A stretch of DNA of 64,000 bases. Origin: Hyphodiscus hymeniophilus (Eukaryota; Ascomycota; Leotiomycetes; Helotiales; Hyphodiscaceae). Each line of letters starts with the position of its first letter. Within the stretch, counting starts at the first letter, position 1. This document shows positions 10,316-22,762 of this stretch, in pieces. The position numbers and the translations under genes were made by a program. Where the stretch lies: the NCBI GenBank assembly GCA_016508695.1, contig VNKQ01000008.1, forward strand, positions 1,426,001-1,490,000. The letters run 5' to 3'. The notes beneath the pieces are model-generated. The model had not been told where the DNA came from. It did no database searches and saw nothing but the letters and a program-made list of their open reading frames with translations.

Positions 10316-11696
10316 GGCATCGTTCAGACGCAGACAAGGCTACAAGCTCGAAATTCAGCGAGGAATTGAGGAGATAACTTAGACAAATTGAGGTGCTGCA
10401 AGGCAAAAAAGAGCACAGTATCAGAATCACCTTAATTTGCCAGATCAAAAGTAGTGAGGGTAGGTACCGCTGTTGTGAACTCAGCAATGTAGAAGGGGCA
10501 ATGATTTTCCCAGCTGCAGATTTAGTCACGCGGGATTCACATGACCGGACCGTAGCTTCAGCCGAAATCCCGATAATCACGGACTAAGTGGCTAGATCAA
10601 TAGTCGCTGCACATTTACTAATGTAGGTACGGGATTCATATGACCTTAGTATCAGAAATACCTTATTACCACTCGCACTATGCTCGATGATTAAATGTTG
10701 TAACTTTTGCATACACGCTCTCTGAATGTCCCACTTAACTCACCTCACCTCCTTCTCTTTCTATCTCTAAGCGACCAGAAACGAGCTGAATTATAGGTGT
10801 CGGTCCTTTGATGAGTTATTGTTATATGCCAAAGCGTGGCGGCGTGAAGAATAATATATTATTCTCATGAATATCCGTTTTGGTACGTACATTAGTATTC
10901 TTCTGTGGGGCGACAATTGAATGTTTGGGAATTAGTCTGATGGCGGATAAGGGTTTTGTTGCACGTCTTGTCTGTAGAGCTGAGTTTTGAGTAACATGAA
11001 TAATGGCGGATAAGGGTTTTGTTGCACATCGTAGTCTGTAGAGCTGAATTTGAGTAACATGAATAATGGCGGATAAGGGTTTTGTTGCACGTCGTAATTT
11101 GAGCAGAGAAGGGTTTGTGTAGCATAAGGATTAGAGTTTTGTTGCACGTCTTATTAAAGTAGAGAAGATTTTGTGCAACATAAGGAAGGAGAAGAGTTTT
11201 GTCGCACGTCGTAATTTGAGCAGAGGAGAGTTTGTGTAACATACCTACCTTAAGAATGGAAGTTTTGTTGCACGTCGCAACCTGAGTAGCAAGGTGGTAG
11301 TTTGACTAGCATGAGCAATGCATAAAAATGCATAACGTGTGGTGACCTGCGCTTTCATGATTCACAAGCGTCAAAGCAGCAAGATGAACGTCCGTTGTAC
11401 ACCAAAGGGCAGAAGAGGACAAATGTATCAAGGTCATAACTGCTCTTCGTTCTCGTATCGTTTATGTGCTACGCTTCTAAATATACAATTCTAACGTGCT
11501 ATGCAAGGCACGCAACCAGGTATCTCCAAACGTCGCTCAAAGGCAGAGACATCGCTGTTGTTACAAGTCATGTCGTCAATTATACGTGTTCGTCCCTTGC
11601 GCAAGGTATTTCGTCGCAGTCATCAATCACCATAATGCTCGCTTAATCGCTTTCACCGCAGTATCTACCCTCGCCCGAGCCAGACGTTGAATTCGC
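10316..11696. other. Intergenic stretch holding a minisatellite
   Basis: Between the HET and NIPA genes. Apart from the minisatellite listed separately (about 10940-11290), I see only short frames without support. The flank at 10850-10870 is AT-rich. Confidence 0.6.
10940..11290. repeat. Degenerate minisatellite, about 60-bp unit, six copies
   Basis: The core TTTTGTTGCACGTC (or a one-base variant) recurs at 10954, 11017, 11080, 11137, 11197 and 11263. Spacings are 63, 63, 57, 60 and 66 bases, every one a multiple of three. Around the core, units share GGCGGATAAGGG, GAGTAACATGAATAAT and GAGCAGAG. The minus strand has an ATG-started frame across the array (10892-11242, 116 codons) whose repeats read CNKTLIRHYSCYS; a second minus frame (10932-11147) is also open. 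I cannot tell whether it is translated. Confidence 0.85.
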
Positions 11697-14023
11697 TCAG
11701 ATAAACGCCCCACCCTTCCCATCATCAAATGGCGGCGGTGGTGGAGGCAGTGCCTTCCCTCCTCCTTTCCCTTTCCTGGATTTCCAGTTTCTTCTTTGGT
11801 TTTGATAATATTCATCTTCGTCACTCCCTGCTTCAGGCTCGAGTTCCATTTGCTTCTCCCTCTCCTTACCCTCCCTCCTCGGCGGCGTCAACTGTCTATG
11901 CGCAGCTTTGTCATCCCCAATAAACTCATCCTCATCTTCCTCATCTGTCCTTTCATAATCTTCATCCTCGTAGTCTAACGCCGTAGGATTCCGGCCCGTC
12001 CTTGTATCACCCTTCACAAGACCCAACTGCTCCTCTTCGGTGGCGCCTTTGGTTTGGGGACCGCTTGTCTTCCGTTGTCCGAGTCCTTTGCGTATCATGG
12101 GTGAGCGGCTTTGGGGTTGGTGTTCTTCGTGAGGGGCTTGTGCTTGGCCTTTGCGGAATACATTTTGAAAGGAGAACTGACGTCGTGCGGAATGAGGTGG
12201 TGGTGTTGGGCCGATGGAATCTGGATGCAAAGTACTTCTGCTACTTCCCGTGCGATGCGAATTGGGGTCTTCGGCGATGGTGATGTGACGTTCACCACCT
12301 GCACCTTCGTATTCTGTCTTTTGGTCGCGGATTCCGGGGGGAAGACCGTAGACGTGGTCTTGCTGTCCGTCATGCCCGTAGTACGCGTTGCCGGTACCGT
12401 CATGTTGGCCTGCGTAAGATGGAATGGATATCTCCGTCAACGGAACAGGGTGCATGGGGCTCTGGACATTGGGGTTTCCGCTTCCTAATGGACGGATTTG
12501 GCCGGGGACGACCATAGATTTGGCGCGGCTTCGGATGCTGCCTAGGAATGAGGAGCCAAATCCAGCAGTGTTGGGACGCTCTTCATCGGGGTCTAAGTCT
12601 GATTCGGTGGGGAAGTATGACATTCCGAGTGGAGGATGTTGTACTGGTGTGCGAATGGTGCCATGGGTGCCCTCGAAAGTGGGGAATGGGCTTGAGGTTC
12701 CTCCAGAACGTCCACTGCGTTGCGTTCCAAATGTTGTTCTACGCCTTCGAAGTCCGTCCCATTCTATGTGTTCGTTCTCGCCGATGGGTTCTAGATCTTG
12801 CAGCTTCTCGTTATGTAGCCTCTTTACTTCCTCCATCTCCATCTTTTGTCTTGCAACTGAGAATCGTCTAACAATAGCGGCCGCTCCTCGAATAGCATCT
12901 GCCTTTGGTTCTGATTCTGGCTGTTCCTGTTCGGCAATTGTGCGTACTTGGTCCAAGTCACCAGCAAACACTGCGGAGTCTGGAACGTCCTTTGCGGATT
13001 TGGAGAGCTGGAGTAGGACGACTCCCGCACAGATAACGAAGAATCCCATGACAACCGTTATAATTGATGTAGGGGTTCCCTTGAATCCCTTGAAGAGAAT
13101 GGCGGATGTGATGATCGTAGAGCTCGTAAAATAAACATAATATGTGGGCGTAACCAATGCAGCATTGAACAGATTTAGCGCTTTCTGTAAACAGTCAGTA
13201 GAGGTATAGTGGGCTTTAGAGAGGTACTGACATTCAGGAAGATGATTTCGGTGACGAGGGTTGTAATAACAAAGACAAACAGAACATAAAGAAACCACTG
13301 GTTGAACTGTTTAGTCCCACCAATTTGGGCAACAATGGCAGCACCGAGACCCTGTGTGGCCACCACACTCAGTCCTCCGATAAGACTGCATATCGTCAAG
13401 TAAACAAGCATCGATTTCTTCCCGTATCGTGGCGCAACCCAGAAGGCAACGAAGGCGCATCCAATGATTACAACGCCTGCATAGGTGAGGAAGCCCGGCG
13501 CAATGACGAAATGCTGCATCTCCTGAATTGTCGCAGCAGAGGACTCGGACGGCGCATTCATGACGATGACCACGGATCCAACAATACACAAGAAGCAACC
13601 GACCTTTCCAACCATGCTCAGGCGTTCCTTCAGGAATATGGCGGACAGGATCGTCGTGATGACCACCGATAAGGCGCCCAAGGGCGTCACCAGGATAGCA
13701 TCGACGAAGGCGTATGCGACGAAGTTGCAGATCTCCCCAATGATCATGAGCGTCATGCCGGTCCACCAGAAGGAGTTCTTGAGGTATCCATAGCCTTCAC
13801 CCGCAGCCTCGTTGTATTTCTCGTTGGCCTTCAACAAGCCAATCTTCTTCAGCACAAATGAGACTCCGATGAACAGCCCTGATGCAATTGCTAATGATAT
13901 GCCGATCGCTTTGTATACGGGAGGTCTTGATGCGCTCTCGGGATTTGTGCTTGTACCGTTCGTGGTATTAGCTCGGGCATAGATCAAGTTGGCAGCCAAC
14001 AGAGCATGCCCGGCTTGATCCAT
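11697..14023 (-). CDS. NIPA-family (DUF803) magnesium transporter
   Basis: Exons are complement(13232-14023, 11697-13184), 759 aa; the 47-base intron has a GTCAGT donor and ttacag acceptor. Residues 38-330 carry about nine hydrophobic spans with the NIPA hallmarks: GISLAIASGLFIGVSFVLKK at the first span, then WWTGMTLMIIGEICNFVAY and GALSVVITTILSAIFLKERL. After the intron come TPTYYVYFTSSTIITSAILF and GVVLLQLSK. The C-terminal 400 residues are predicted disordered, rich in Pro, Gly, Ser and charged residues, with an acidic patch (DYEDEDYERTDEEDEDEF) and a Pro run near the end. NIPA proteins move Mg2+ across plasma or endosomal membranes. The long tail is typical of filamentous-fungal members and probably regulatory (inference). 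Confidence 0.93.
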
Positions 14024-16812
14024 GATCGCGGTGTAGTGGCGGAGGACCGCCGGAGGAAGATAGGAAGTTCGTGTGGTTGCTCAACCGTGCAGTTCGACTC
14101 GAGGCTTTCGTTTTGTCCAATGTTGACTTTGCAAGCCCCGGTGGTCTACTCGGTTTGTCGTTAGGCTGAGTTCAGCATGAACTCTGGTTTAGGGTCGATG
14201 GGATTATATCGGTCCGCCAGGAAACCACTGATGTGAAATTCAGCGCAATTAGTCTGTTTGCTAACTTATTGAAGGTCGAAGTTACAGAACGGTGGCAGGC
14301 TGACGGAGGTTCGAAACGGTTGCTGTGTCGATGTCTGGAGCCGTGCTTGACCAGGGCGCGAAAACCGGAAACAGGAAACGAGACTCTAAACAGAGCCAAT
14401 GTCCGAAATCTAAGGTAAGCGTGAGGATTTAGATTAGAAACATAAATGTAGGAAATAACACTTTCTTTGGATCCTCTGTTCTCTGGCAGAACAGTGTTTA
14501 TCTTGAAGGAACAGCAAAGCTGGGTCGTTGATCCTCGGGGTCAGAGTCCAGACCAGCTCGTTACGTCCTTATGGGTTGTCTCCTGGTTGAGTGCGACGGT
14601 TGGAGGGGTCGCTCTAACTTGGAATGGTTGGATCAGTGGATGCGCGTGTCTGGTGGGGAGAAGGCGTCGCAGTGGGACGGAGGCTGTGCAGCACTGCAGA
14701 CGACTGCACGGAGGTAGAAGGTCACGAACATGCAGGTGAATGCGAGGTTCGTGAATAGAAAACCTTGGTGGCGTTGGCTTTCGCCTGATCCTTTTCAGCT
14801 GAGGCATACAAACGGGAAAGAGGCGTTGCGATAAGGGATCTATCTGCATATCAAAAACTCGCAAAGAAACACTGCAATTAGTCTTCGCTTCATCCAGCAG
14901 CATATGCACACTCACTTGACGGGAGAAGTTGTTTCCGCTGGTTTCCCCTGACGCCGTTGACAACAGCTTCTCCCAAGATGGGACGATTGGCAGCGAGGAC
15001 TCTACGGAGGTAAATCGAGCGAGCTCGCTACGAAGAAAGGGGAGGGGCAGAAACATTCGAAACCAATTCGTTCTCGAGTAACAACAGCCTATCACTTACT
15101 TACTTCCTTCCTTCACCAACCTCTAGAGCTCTTTAAGAATGCTCTAAGGCTTCATATCCGCACGAGAGTACAGGATGGAGTGCTTCGATCATTGTTCCAA
15201 GTCATCGATCCCCGACTTTCAAGAATGGTAGATGTGTTGTTGACATTCCCCCTGGTCGTTCTTGGTTGTAACACATTCGTTTCGTCCCAGAGCTCCTCCT
15301 CGCTCACAAGGGCACCACATGGAACAATTCTCCATGTTTCTAATTGTGATGCGCTTTCTGCACTACTATTTCTTTACCGATGAATATCAAAACTGTGGAC
15401 CTCGGCCCTCGTCCGCGCATGGTATGGTACGGTATTTGGACGTTCCAGCGATCGCTATCATCCACTTACAATCTGCATGTCACTCGCTCTATCGCACGCA
15501 CGTTTCCACAAATAGACAATGGCAAAGTCCTGGGTCTCCAAAGCTCGCACCCGCCTCCGTTCTCATTGCAGATCAGGCGAATGTCGCCACAGACATTTTC
15601 AAGCACAGGAGAAAGTCTCCAGTGTCTGAAGGCTCGTCCTCGTGTCCATACCAGAGATTGGTTATCGCAGAATACTGCCACAAACGAATCTCATAGTGTC
15701 AGGCTGTCAGCACAAGAGAAGTCCCCGGGACTCGAAGAGGTCCGTCCTCGCCTCTGCACGATGTTGACTGATCGGCTACGACTACATCCAATGGATGGAG
15801 CTCTCGAGGTTTCGCAACTCAACGCGCGCACATTCATCACTAATCAACCACTCCTTGACTGAAATGACACCTGGAGTGTCTTTTCGCTATTATGTAGGCC
15901 TCCAAAGCTGTCGAAGCATGAAGTTCTTATCAATTCAGACTCGGTGCTCACGTGACTTAAAATGGGTTTCTGAGCCTCTAACTCTTCGAGGCGGTCAGCA
16001 CGTAAAGTCTGGTTCCATCCATGATCTCCGAGTTGTTATATCGACTGTTGAAACTACTTCTCTGCGCTCCCAACGGCTGTCGCTCGTACCTTGGACATAC
16101 GTGGGTGATTGATAGCGAGCCCCATCTCACTGTATCAGCGTTTACTACTTCCAGGTCGGATCATTTCGTACTCTCTTGTGCCTTCCAAGTCAGTAAGTTT
16201 GACATGAGCTTGGAACTGGCATGGCTAATACCGGTCGTCGCTTGCTATTGGGCTTCAAACTTTCCGTTTCATCCGAGCGAGCTTGGACAGTGTTGTGATC
16301 ACCAGGATCAACGTGACCGAAAGTCTCAAAAATATAAAACTCTATACAAAAGAAAAGGTCGCCCTTCATTTTTATTGGCAAGCAGGCGCTTTCCTTAAGT
16401 ATTCTTGCTTGATTCGCTGGGAAACATGCAGTGGGAATCAAGCCATCTACCTCCGTATGCCATTTCTCGATCATAACCTCGTCCCAATCATCTCCTTTGC
16501 CGTTCGCTCACGTAAGATTCCTATTTAGCCTTGCAAGGTTTCACAACATGAACAGAGTTCCATTCAAGAATGACAGACACCTTTCGATCGTTTTCCACCG
16601 AGCTTCACTAGCAATAGATCCATTGGGATCCTCGATGCTGGGATCTGCTTATTGGCATATATAAATTAGAACTAGCTTGTCCCGGGATCACGTGTCGTAA
16701 GCACTCATGAGGAAGACCGACCGTACTTCGAATTCTTCTTCCAAAAGTCAATATATCCTATTTGACATAAGTCTAAAAAGATCTTGCCCTGAATATTGAA
16801 AGAAACACGACA
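14024..16812. other. Long intergenic stretch, no gene supported
   Basis: About 2.8 kb between the divergent NIPA and P450 genes. Frames of up to 184 codons occur (minus 14541-15095, plus 15380-15862) but have no recognisable domain, no coherent start or splice pattern and overlap other frames of similar quality. A CACGTG hexamer lies at 16689-16694, about 120 bases before the P450 start. Confidence 0.4.
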
Positions 16813-18715
16813 ATGGAAGTTCGACCCAACTCGACAGCTAGCGTCGTGCTCCCTCGTCAGTCATTTGGCGTGTCAAGCTTCTATATTTATGGAACAACTT
16901 TGTTCATTATCATCGCTACAATCTCATGGATATGGTTCAACGGAACCTCGAATACTAAGGAACCTCCACAAATCAGTCCGAAAGTCCCTTTCATAGGTCA
17001 TCTCCTTGGAATAATACAGCATCAAGCCGAGTACTTCTTGCAATTGAGGTAGGTACTTCACCAAGCCTACTGAAATCACCTACTGAAGCCCTCTCAAGGA
17101 CTCGTCAATCATGGCCCATCTTCACACTCAAAATATTCGGCTCACGAATCTATGTCATCACGTCGCCAGAGCTAGTTCAGGCTGTCTTCCGAAACTCAAA
17201 ATCCCTATCCTTCGAACCAATTGCTTTCAAGGGATCTCAACGAATCCTTCAAATGGGCAAAGAAGAAATCGAAAAGCTCGGAGCCAGCCCAGATTTTAAG
17301 CACGCTGATTATATGGATAAGATTAATAAGGGGATGCACGCTTCGCTGCAGCCAGGAGCACCACTGTTTGAGATGAACAGTCGAGCTCTCAATCGCTTCG
17401 CTGTCTTCCTGAATGAAATTGATACCACGGAGAAGCAAATTAATTTGTATACATGGGTGCGGGATCACTTTACTCTTGCCTCGGCCGACGCTATGTATGG
17501 CGAAGAGAATCCTATTGCAGAGGATCTCTCTCTCATTGATTCTCTTCAGTAAGAACCTCTATCTCTGGATACATGATATAATCGAGAGTGTGAACTCTCA
17601 AGGCTGACCGAGAAATCAGAGATTTCGAATCCTCAATCGGCATTCTTTTCCTAAACCTTTTCCCCTCGATCACTGCCCGGAAAGGCACACTCGCTCGCCT
17701 GGCGTATGGTAAAGCATTTAGATCCTAGTAAGAAGATTCTTTCTTAGGTTCTCCATCCTATCCGACCTCACTCGTCTTGCGTTATGCTCCAACACGTCCT
17801 ACGCATACCAAGCCTCAACCAAAACTATCTATCTGCTCCTATTGCGGTTTCATCTGAGCAATTGCTAAATGTTCATTGCCTAGTTACTCGCGTGGACTTG
17901 TCAAGAATGCCAGTGGGTTGATCCAAGCTCGATACCGCGATATCACTGCTTCAGGATGCACAGCAGACAACATCGCGGACTGGGAGATTGCAATAGTTAT
18001 GGCAACCACGATGAATTCCGTGAATGGAGCATTCTGGATGCTCTGCCACGTCTTCTCTGACCCGCAGCTAGTCTCAGATCTCCGCGAAGAGATCGAAAAA
18101 ATCACTACCCGACGAACGCAGGACGGAACCGAAAAAGTCTGCTTCGATGTATCACAGCTTCAGAAAAGTTGCCCGTTGTTGACTTCGGCATGGCAGGAGA
18201 CGCTGCGGGCGGAAGACGTCGTTGTTAGTCAGCGTGTGGTCGTGGAGGATACGATGCTCAATGACACATACTTCCTGAAGAAGAATTCCATGGTTCAAAT
18301 CCCCTCGCGAATCATGCACGAATCATCGGATATCTGGGGCGCAGACTCTCATATCTTCAACGCGCGACGGTTCCTCAAGCCGAACGTCGATAGCATGAGC
18401 AGAGAGCAAAGAAAGCTGCAAAAGCAAGGCTTTGTCCCGTTTGGAGGCGGTTCTGTCCTTTGCCCCGGGAGACATTTCGCGACGACGGAGACGCTCGGAA
18501 TCGCCGCGACAATCCTGTTAGGCTATGAGCTGAGAATGGCGGATGGATCAGGGGCGTTGAAAGTGCCGAAGGGGAAGAAACAAGAAATGGGCGTTGCTGT
18601 CAAGATTCCCCAGAACGGACTCGATGTTCTGATTCAGAGGAAGAAAGAATTCGAGGGCGTGAAGTGGACGTATGACGTTGGCGGGGAGGTGAAAGAGTCA
18701 GATATGGTGTTTTGA
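16813..18715 (+). CDS. Cytochrome P450, CYP7/CYP8-like group
   Basis: Exons are 16813-17048, 17099-17548, 17620-17727 and 17884-18715 (541 aa). The first intron is 50 bases; its acceptor (ctcaag) was chosen because only it keeps phase. An N-terminal membrane anchor lies at about residues 24-42. Then come PFIGHLLGIIQH, WPIFTLKIFGSRIYVITSPE, the K-helix ETLR (370-373), the PERF-region equivalent FNARRF, and the heme loop FGGGSVLCPGRHFA with Cys458. The I-helix reads ATTMNSVNGAFW (305-316), lacking the usual acid-Thr pair. This resembles CYP7B, CYP8A and fungal relatives that catalyse sterol hydroxylation or peroxide isomerisation. It is expected to be ER-bound. The substrate is unknown, and no cluster genes flank it. 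Confidence 0.9.
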
Positions 18716-19484
18716 ACTCTGCTTAGATTCCAGTGCGTAGTAGAAAACACTCTATTGGTAATAGGGAAGCGTGCTTGTATTGACTAGAGAGGGGATGATT
18801 CGACGTGAGATCGAGTCACTACTAAGGCGGCGTAACGTCTTCCTCTACAAACCTTAGCTTTGTTAAACAAACCACCCAAAGGGCCAAAGGAGAAATCCCA
18901 ACCCTCCCAAAGCACCCCTCGTTTCCTCGGCGCTCCAGCCAAAGACCACGATCGCGTGTGTAGCCCTCTACTACTGGACATGAAGTCCGTAGAATCCATA
19001 CCAGTTCAGACGTTCCAGGTCCGAGGTCTCTGGAGGCCATCGAACTCGGGGTAGCAGTGATATCTACCCTATGCTGGACTTTACCACGTTCAGAATGAGG
19101 GTCATATTCGTGGTTTCCGGAGCTAACGAAGTTTGTAGGTGTACAAAGAAAACTTCAAGCGCATGGATGCGGTTTGTAGACAGTCATCAGCAAAGTAGAT
19201 ATGGAGAGGGGCACATGTGCAACGAAGCACGGGCTTCAAGTAGAGCATGATGGGTCGGTTGTTGGCAGACATGAGTCGGAAGCTTGAACTTCTAAGGAGA
19301 AACGGGATAATGCTTTGACAGCACTTGCTTGTAAAGCACAAACCACGAACATGACCATTTGTGGAATAAGGAAATTTTGAGCTCAGGCAGCCAAGTTGTT
19401 TACATCAACAAAGCCATCGTAATGTACAAAAACTGAATTACTACAGCGACTCGGTAGACAAAAGCCTCCATCTCAATACAATAT
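18716..19484. other. Convergent 3' flanks of P450 and SYP1
   Basis: About 770 bases between two convergent genes. Only short frames are present, and I see nothing else in it. Confidence 0.5.
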
Positions 19485-22397
19485 TTACTCAGCCTTCGAT
19501 CCACCCCTAGCCTCGTATTTTCCAGTAATTAGTTTCCTGCTCGTTTCAATCTCAGCCCAATTTCCAGTCGGTGTTACCGGAGCCGGGCTAGCAATGGTGT
19601 CATCTGCAAACGGATCCACGCTCTCCTCTTTGTCTTTGCCCTTTCCGGGATCCAGTCGAGATAGACTCAATCCAGCAGCTGAGCCCTGCATTTCCCATTT
19701 TGCGTCGATATGGCTAGGAACTGGCATCGCGCCTTCAGCCACGATCAAGCGACAGACGAGTTTACGGGGTTCATTGGTCAATGTCATCTCAGCCCATCTC
19801 CAATAAACACAAGACTGCTGGGCCTTGAAGGTCCCAGAAGGCTTACTTTGACATGCTGTGGGCCGTCCGCCCGTGTAACGTGCGATGATGCCGAAGTTGT
19901 GGAATGTCACCGGCTCCGTACTGTATGCAGGATTAAGACGGTATTCAACGATGAAATCAAATCTGTCGTTTCTCGAAAGGTTCCAGGTCGGCTTTATAAG
20001 AAGAGGGGTTTGCGACGACAAATTTGTTTCATCGACGTGTACTCGGTAGTTGAATCCTGTCATAGGCTTGGTTGAGATAGGGGCAAGAGCCAAAGTGAAC
20101 TCATCGGGTTTCTCTTCAGAGACTGGATGAATGAAAGTTCGATTTTCTCCAATGGCGTCCAGGCTTGTAAAGTTATTAATCCGTATGGTCTCATTTTCTG
20201 AATCAAATTAGCATAATATTCATAGATGAATCAATTCCGGCAGTACCTGAAGTGACTGATAATTCGTCGCCAGGAGGCCTATTGAAAACCAAAGATATTT
20301 CGCCATTGATTTTCAATGTCTTGGTCTCCCCATTCTCAGTGGAGGCATGGATTGTTTCGACTATGGAAGCATTAAGACCAGGCTGGTGCATCTCAGGATG
20401 TTTGATTGCGAGATTGTTTGCAAGAGAATGACCAGATCGAATTGACGTAGAATCAGACACACTTGGAGCTTGATCTCCTGAAGACAGCGTTGCGAGAGTC
20501 GCAGCTCTACCAGCCACGACACCGGGTGACGGGGGTAGGGGATGCTCCGGACTTATCACATCAAGAGAATTGGAATGTGATGGGACGAAAATGGTGTTTC
20601 GAACATCTCTTCGGCCTCTGACAGTCCCAGCCTTGCGGCTCGGGGTCATCTGAGAGGACCGCAAAGTATTCGCAACATTTGACAAAGCTGCCTGTGCGTC
20701 TGCATCGTGGTCCTGTATTGGCTCTGGCTGGATATCCAATTTGAATTGAGATTGAGCGGCTTCTTGTGCTGCCTCTTGTTGAGCTTGAGATATAGGATCG
20801 TTCATAGCCCCAGGCACTGTAAACCCGTCTGAGTCTCTTCGATTTTCGCTAGCCGGCTTGAAGTGCGAAGGAGGGGGGCCAGGTGGGGGTTGTACATCAG
20901 ATAAATCGGGCAGTGCAGGCTCCGCACTCCCATTGGGAGCGTTCGAGGATCCATCTTCTGGGATGGCATCTGATACGAAAGCTGAGCGAGGATGTGTGCC
21001 GTTGGGAGAAATAGGGCTAGTAGCCGTTGGAGATTCGACGAGAGACGAGAGTCTGTTATCACGTGTAGATTCATCCCACAAACTGTTTGATGACGCCCGA
21101 GGAGATGGGTTTGGTCGCCCATCCCTGCTGGCTGTATTTCTTCCAAATTGGGCAAAGCCACCTTTGGATGGGGATGGAGCTCGATTGAAACCGCCTTGGA
21201 TACTTTGACGTCTGCGACCGAGCATCGTCCCAAAGCGACTTTTGGAGAATTTGGAGTCTGGTGCAGGTTAGAACTAAGGCGGGACGGCACGCTAGGGACA
21301 ACCAAAGCCGTTTTCAACGAAATGAGGACTCAACTTACCAGACTTCTCCGCGTCCTGCTTGCCAGAGTGCTCACTTGCATTATCTGTATGATTGGAGCGG
21401 GGTGTTTGTGGAGGTGGGGTTGCACCGACTCCAGCACCGAAAGAGCCTCCGAAGCTACCGCTGCCAGCATTTGATAATTGCCTTGCACTACGCTCTGTAA
21501 TTGACTTTCCTGCAGCGGAAGCAGTAGCCTGCGACCAATTCTTGATCTCCTGCGAAGAATCAATTTCTAACAACGAGCGCAAGGTTTGCTCGACTGTAAT
21601 GCGATTTCGTTCTAGTTGATCTGCTTCGTGCGTCTCGTATTGAGTAAGGACGTCCCGAAGGTGGTTCAGACGAGACTCGTCCAATGCCTGAAGTTTCTCG
21701 AACACAAATGGGGCTTGAGCCTCCCACTGCTGGGTTGCGGTCTGTAATCTTGAAGATGCGGCATCGACCTTCTGTGCGCTAGCCTTTCCTCCTTTCTTGC
21801 TCAGCTTGTCGGACTTGTCCTGCGCGTCATCCAATTCCTTTGCCATGTTTCCCAGATTGCTCTGTATAGTATTCATCCCAGACATTTCGCGATTTGTGGA
21901 CGCAAATGATCGTAATGGCTGCTCAACATCTTGTTCTATTCGTTGCGATAATGTCGAATGGGAGGAGGCAATGGTTTCGGTCGAGTTCAAGATCTTTCTC
22001 CATGGTGCGTCAAAAATCCTCAAAGAAGGTCAGCATCCGATCGCAACAAGCCAATTGAGGGTATTTTACCCTAAGTCCCCACCAATTTCTTGCAGTGGCC
22101 TCTTGGAAAGCTTTCTGAGTCCAGTTACGTATGCTTCTTCCACTTTCCGGCGCTCCTGTGAATGTGTGAGCGGCATGATCTTACATGCATGTAGCCGTAG
22201 ACACCCACCAGAAGCCAGTCCGCGATCTCTATGTTGATCTTCCCAATTTTCTTGACTCGTTCACTGAACTTTGCGACTGCAGTGGTCGGTGGTAAACGTT
22301 CCTTCACTTCCGGTCAGTTGATTGTTTTAGTTTGGGGATGCGACAGAATGCTGACAAGTATAGCAGGATACTCCCGTCGAGATAATGCGTCCGCCAT
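19485..22397 (-). CDS. SYP1: Syp1-type muniscin: F-BAR plus mu-homology endocytic adaptor
   Basis: Six exons: complement(22356-22397, 22209-22301, 22070-22155, 21339-22018, 20247-21257, 19485-20197), all phases consistent, 874 aa. The first intron has an unusual GTCAGC donor but a perfect ctgac branch. The N-terminus (SRREYPAILERLPP, then FSERVKKIGKINIEIADWLL, then ERRKVEEAYVTGLRKLSKRP) opens the F-BAR domain, which covers about residues 1-260. A Pro/Ser-rich linker with KSRFGTMLGRRRQS follows. The last 270 residues (from SLVFNRPPGD) form the mu-homology domain. The length matches yeast Syp1 (870 aa). Syp1 reaches endocytic sites early, bends membrane, binds Ede1 and cargo, and also affects septins. 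The gene is divergent from the kinase gene, 365 bases apart. Confidence 0.93.
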
Positions 22398-22762
22398 ATC
22401 GCTGATTCACTGGACGGTCACCAGCAGACGAAAGTAATGCGCATAATAATGAATGCTGTACAGGCAACACGGTGCTGGAGGTGTTGTTGTTGTTGTTGTC
22501 GGCATCGCGGAATTGGGGATGTCATCACACGCTGCTGATCCTCGCTTCCCAGCATCCCTGCCACGATTTAGCCGAGAAGCGACGTTACCGGACAAGAGCA
22601 GACGGAACAGGAGGTTGCTCTTCTTCCCTGCGAAATTTATTGCTCTTTTGATGGACAACCGTTGCTGCATGGCCACTCGTTCCCAGCAAGGTCTAGTAGA
22701 GTACACCAGACTCCGCAACTCAGACGTATGAGCCTCCTATGTCATGGATTTATGCAATCAAC
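22398..22762. promoter_or_regulatory. Shared upstream region of SYP1 and the kinase gene
   Basis: 365 bases between two divergent start codons. It holds a GTT trinucleotide run near 22482-22498. Both promoters must lie here or in the flanking UTRs. Confidence 0.5.

Noticed and set aside
12424..13134. A 236-codon plus-strand frame
   Set aside because: Antisense to the NIPA tail, with no domain; the minus strand has clear homology and a matching intron.
14541..15095. A 184-codon minus-strand frame between NIPA and P450
   Set aside because: No recognisable domain, Arg/Pro/His-rich composition, poor start context and competing frames on the other strand. A protein search with a good hit would change this.
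15380..15862. A 160-codon plus-strand frame
   Set aside because: No domain, and overlaps two other frames of similar length; likely chance.
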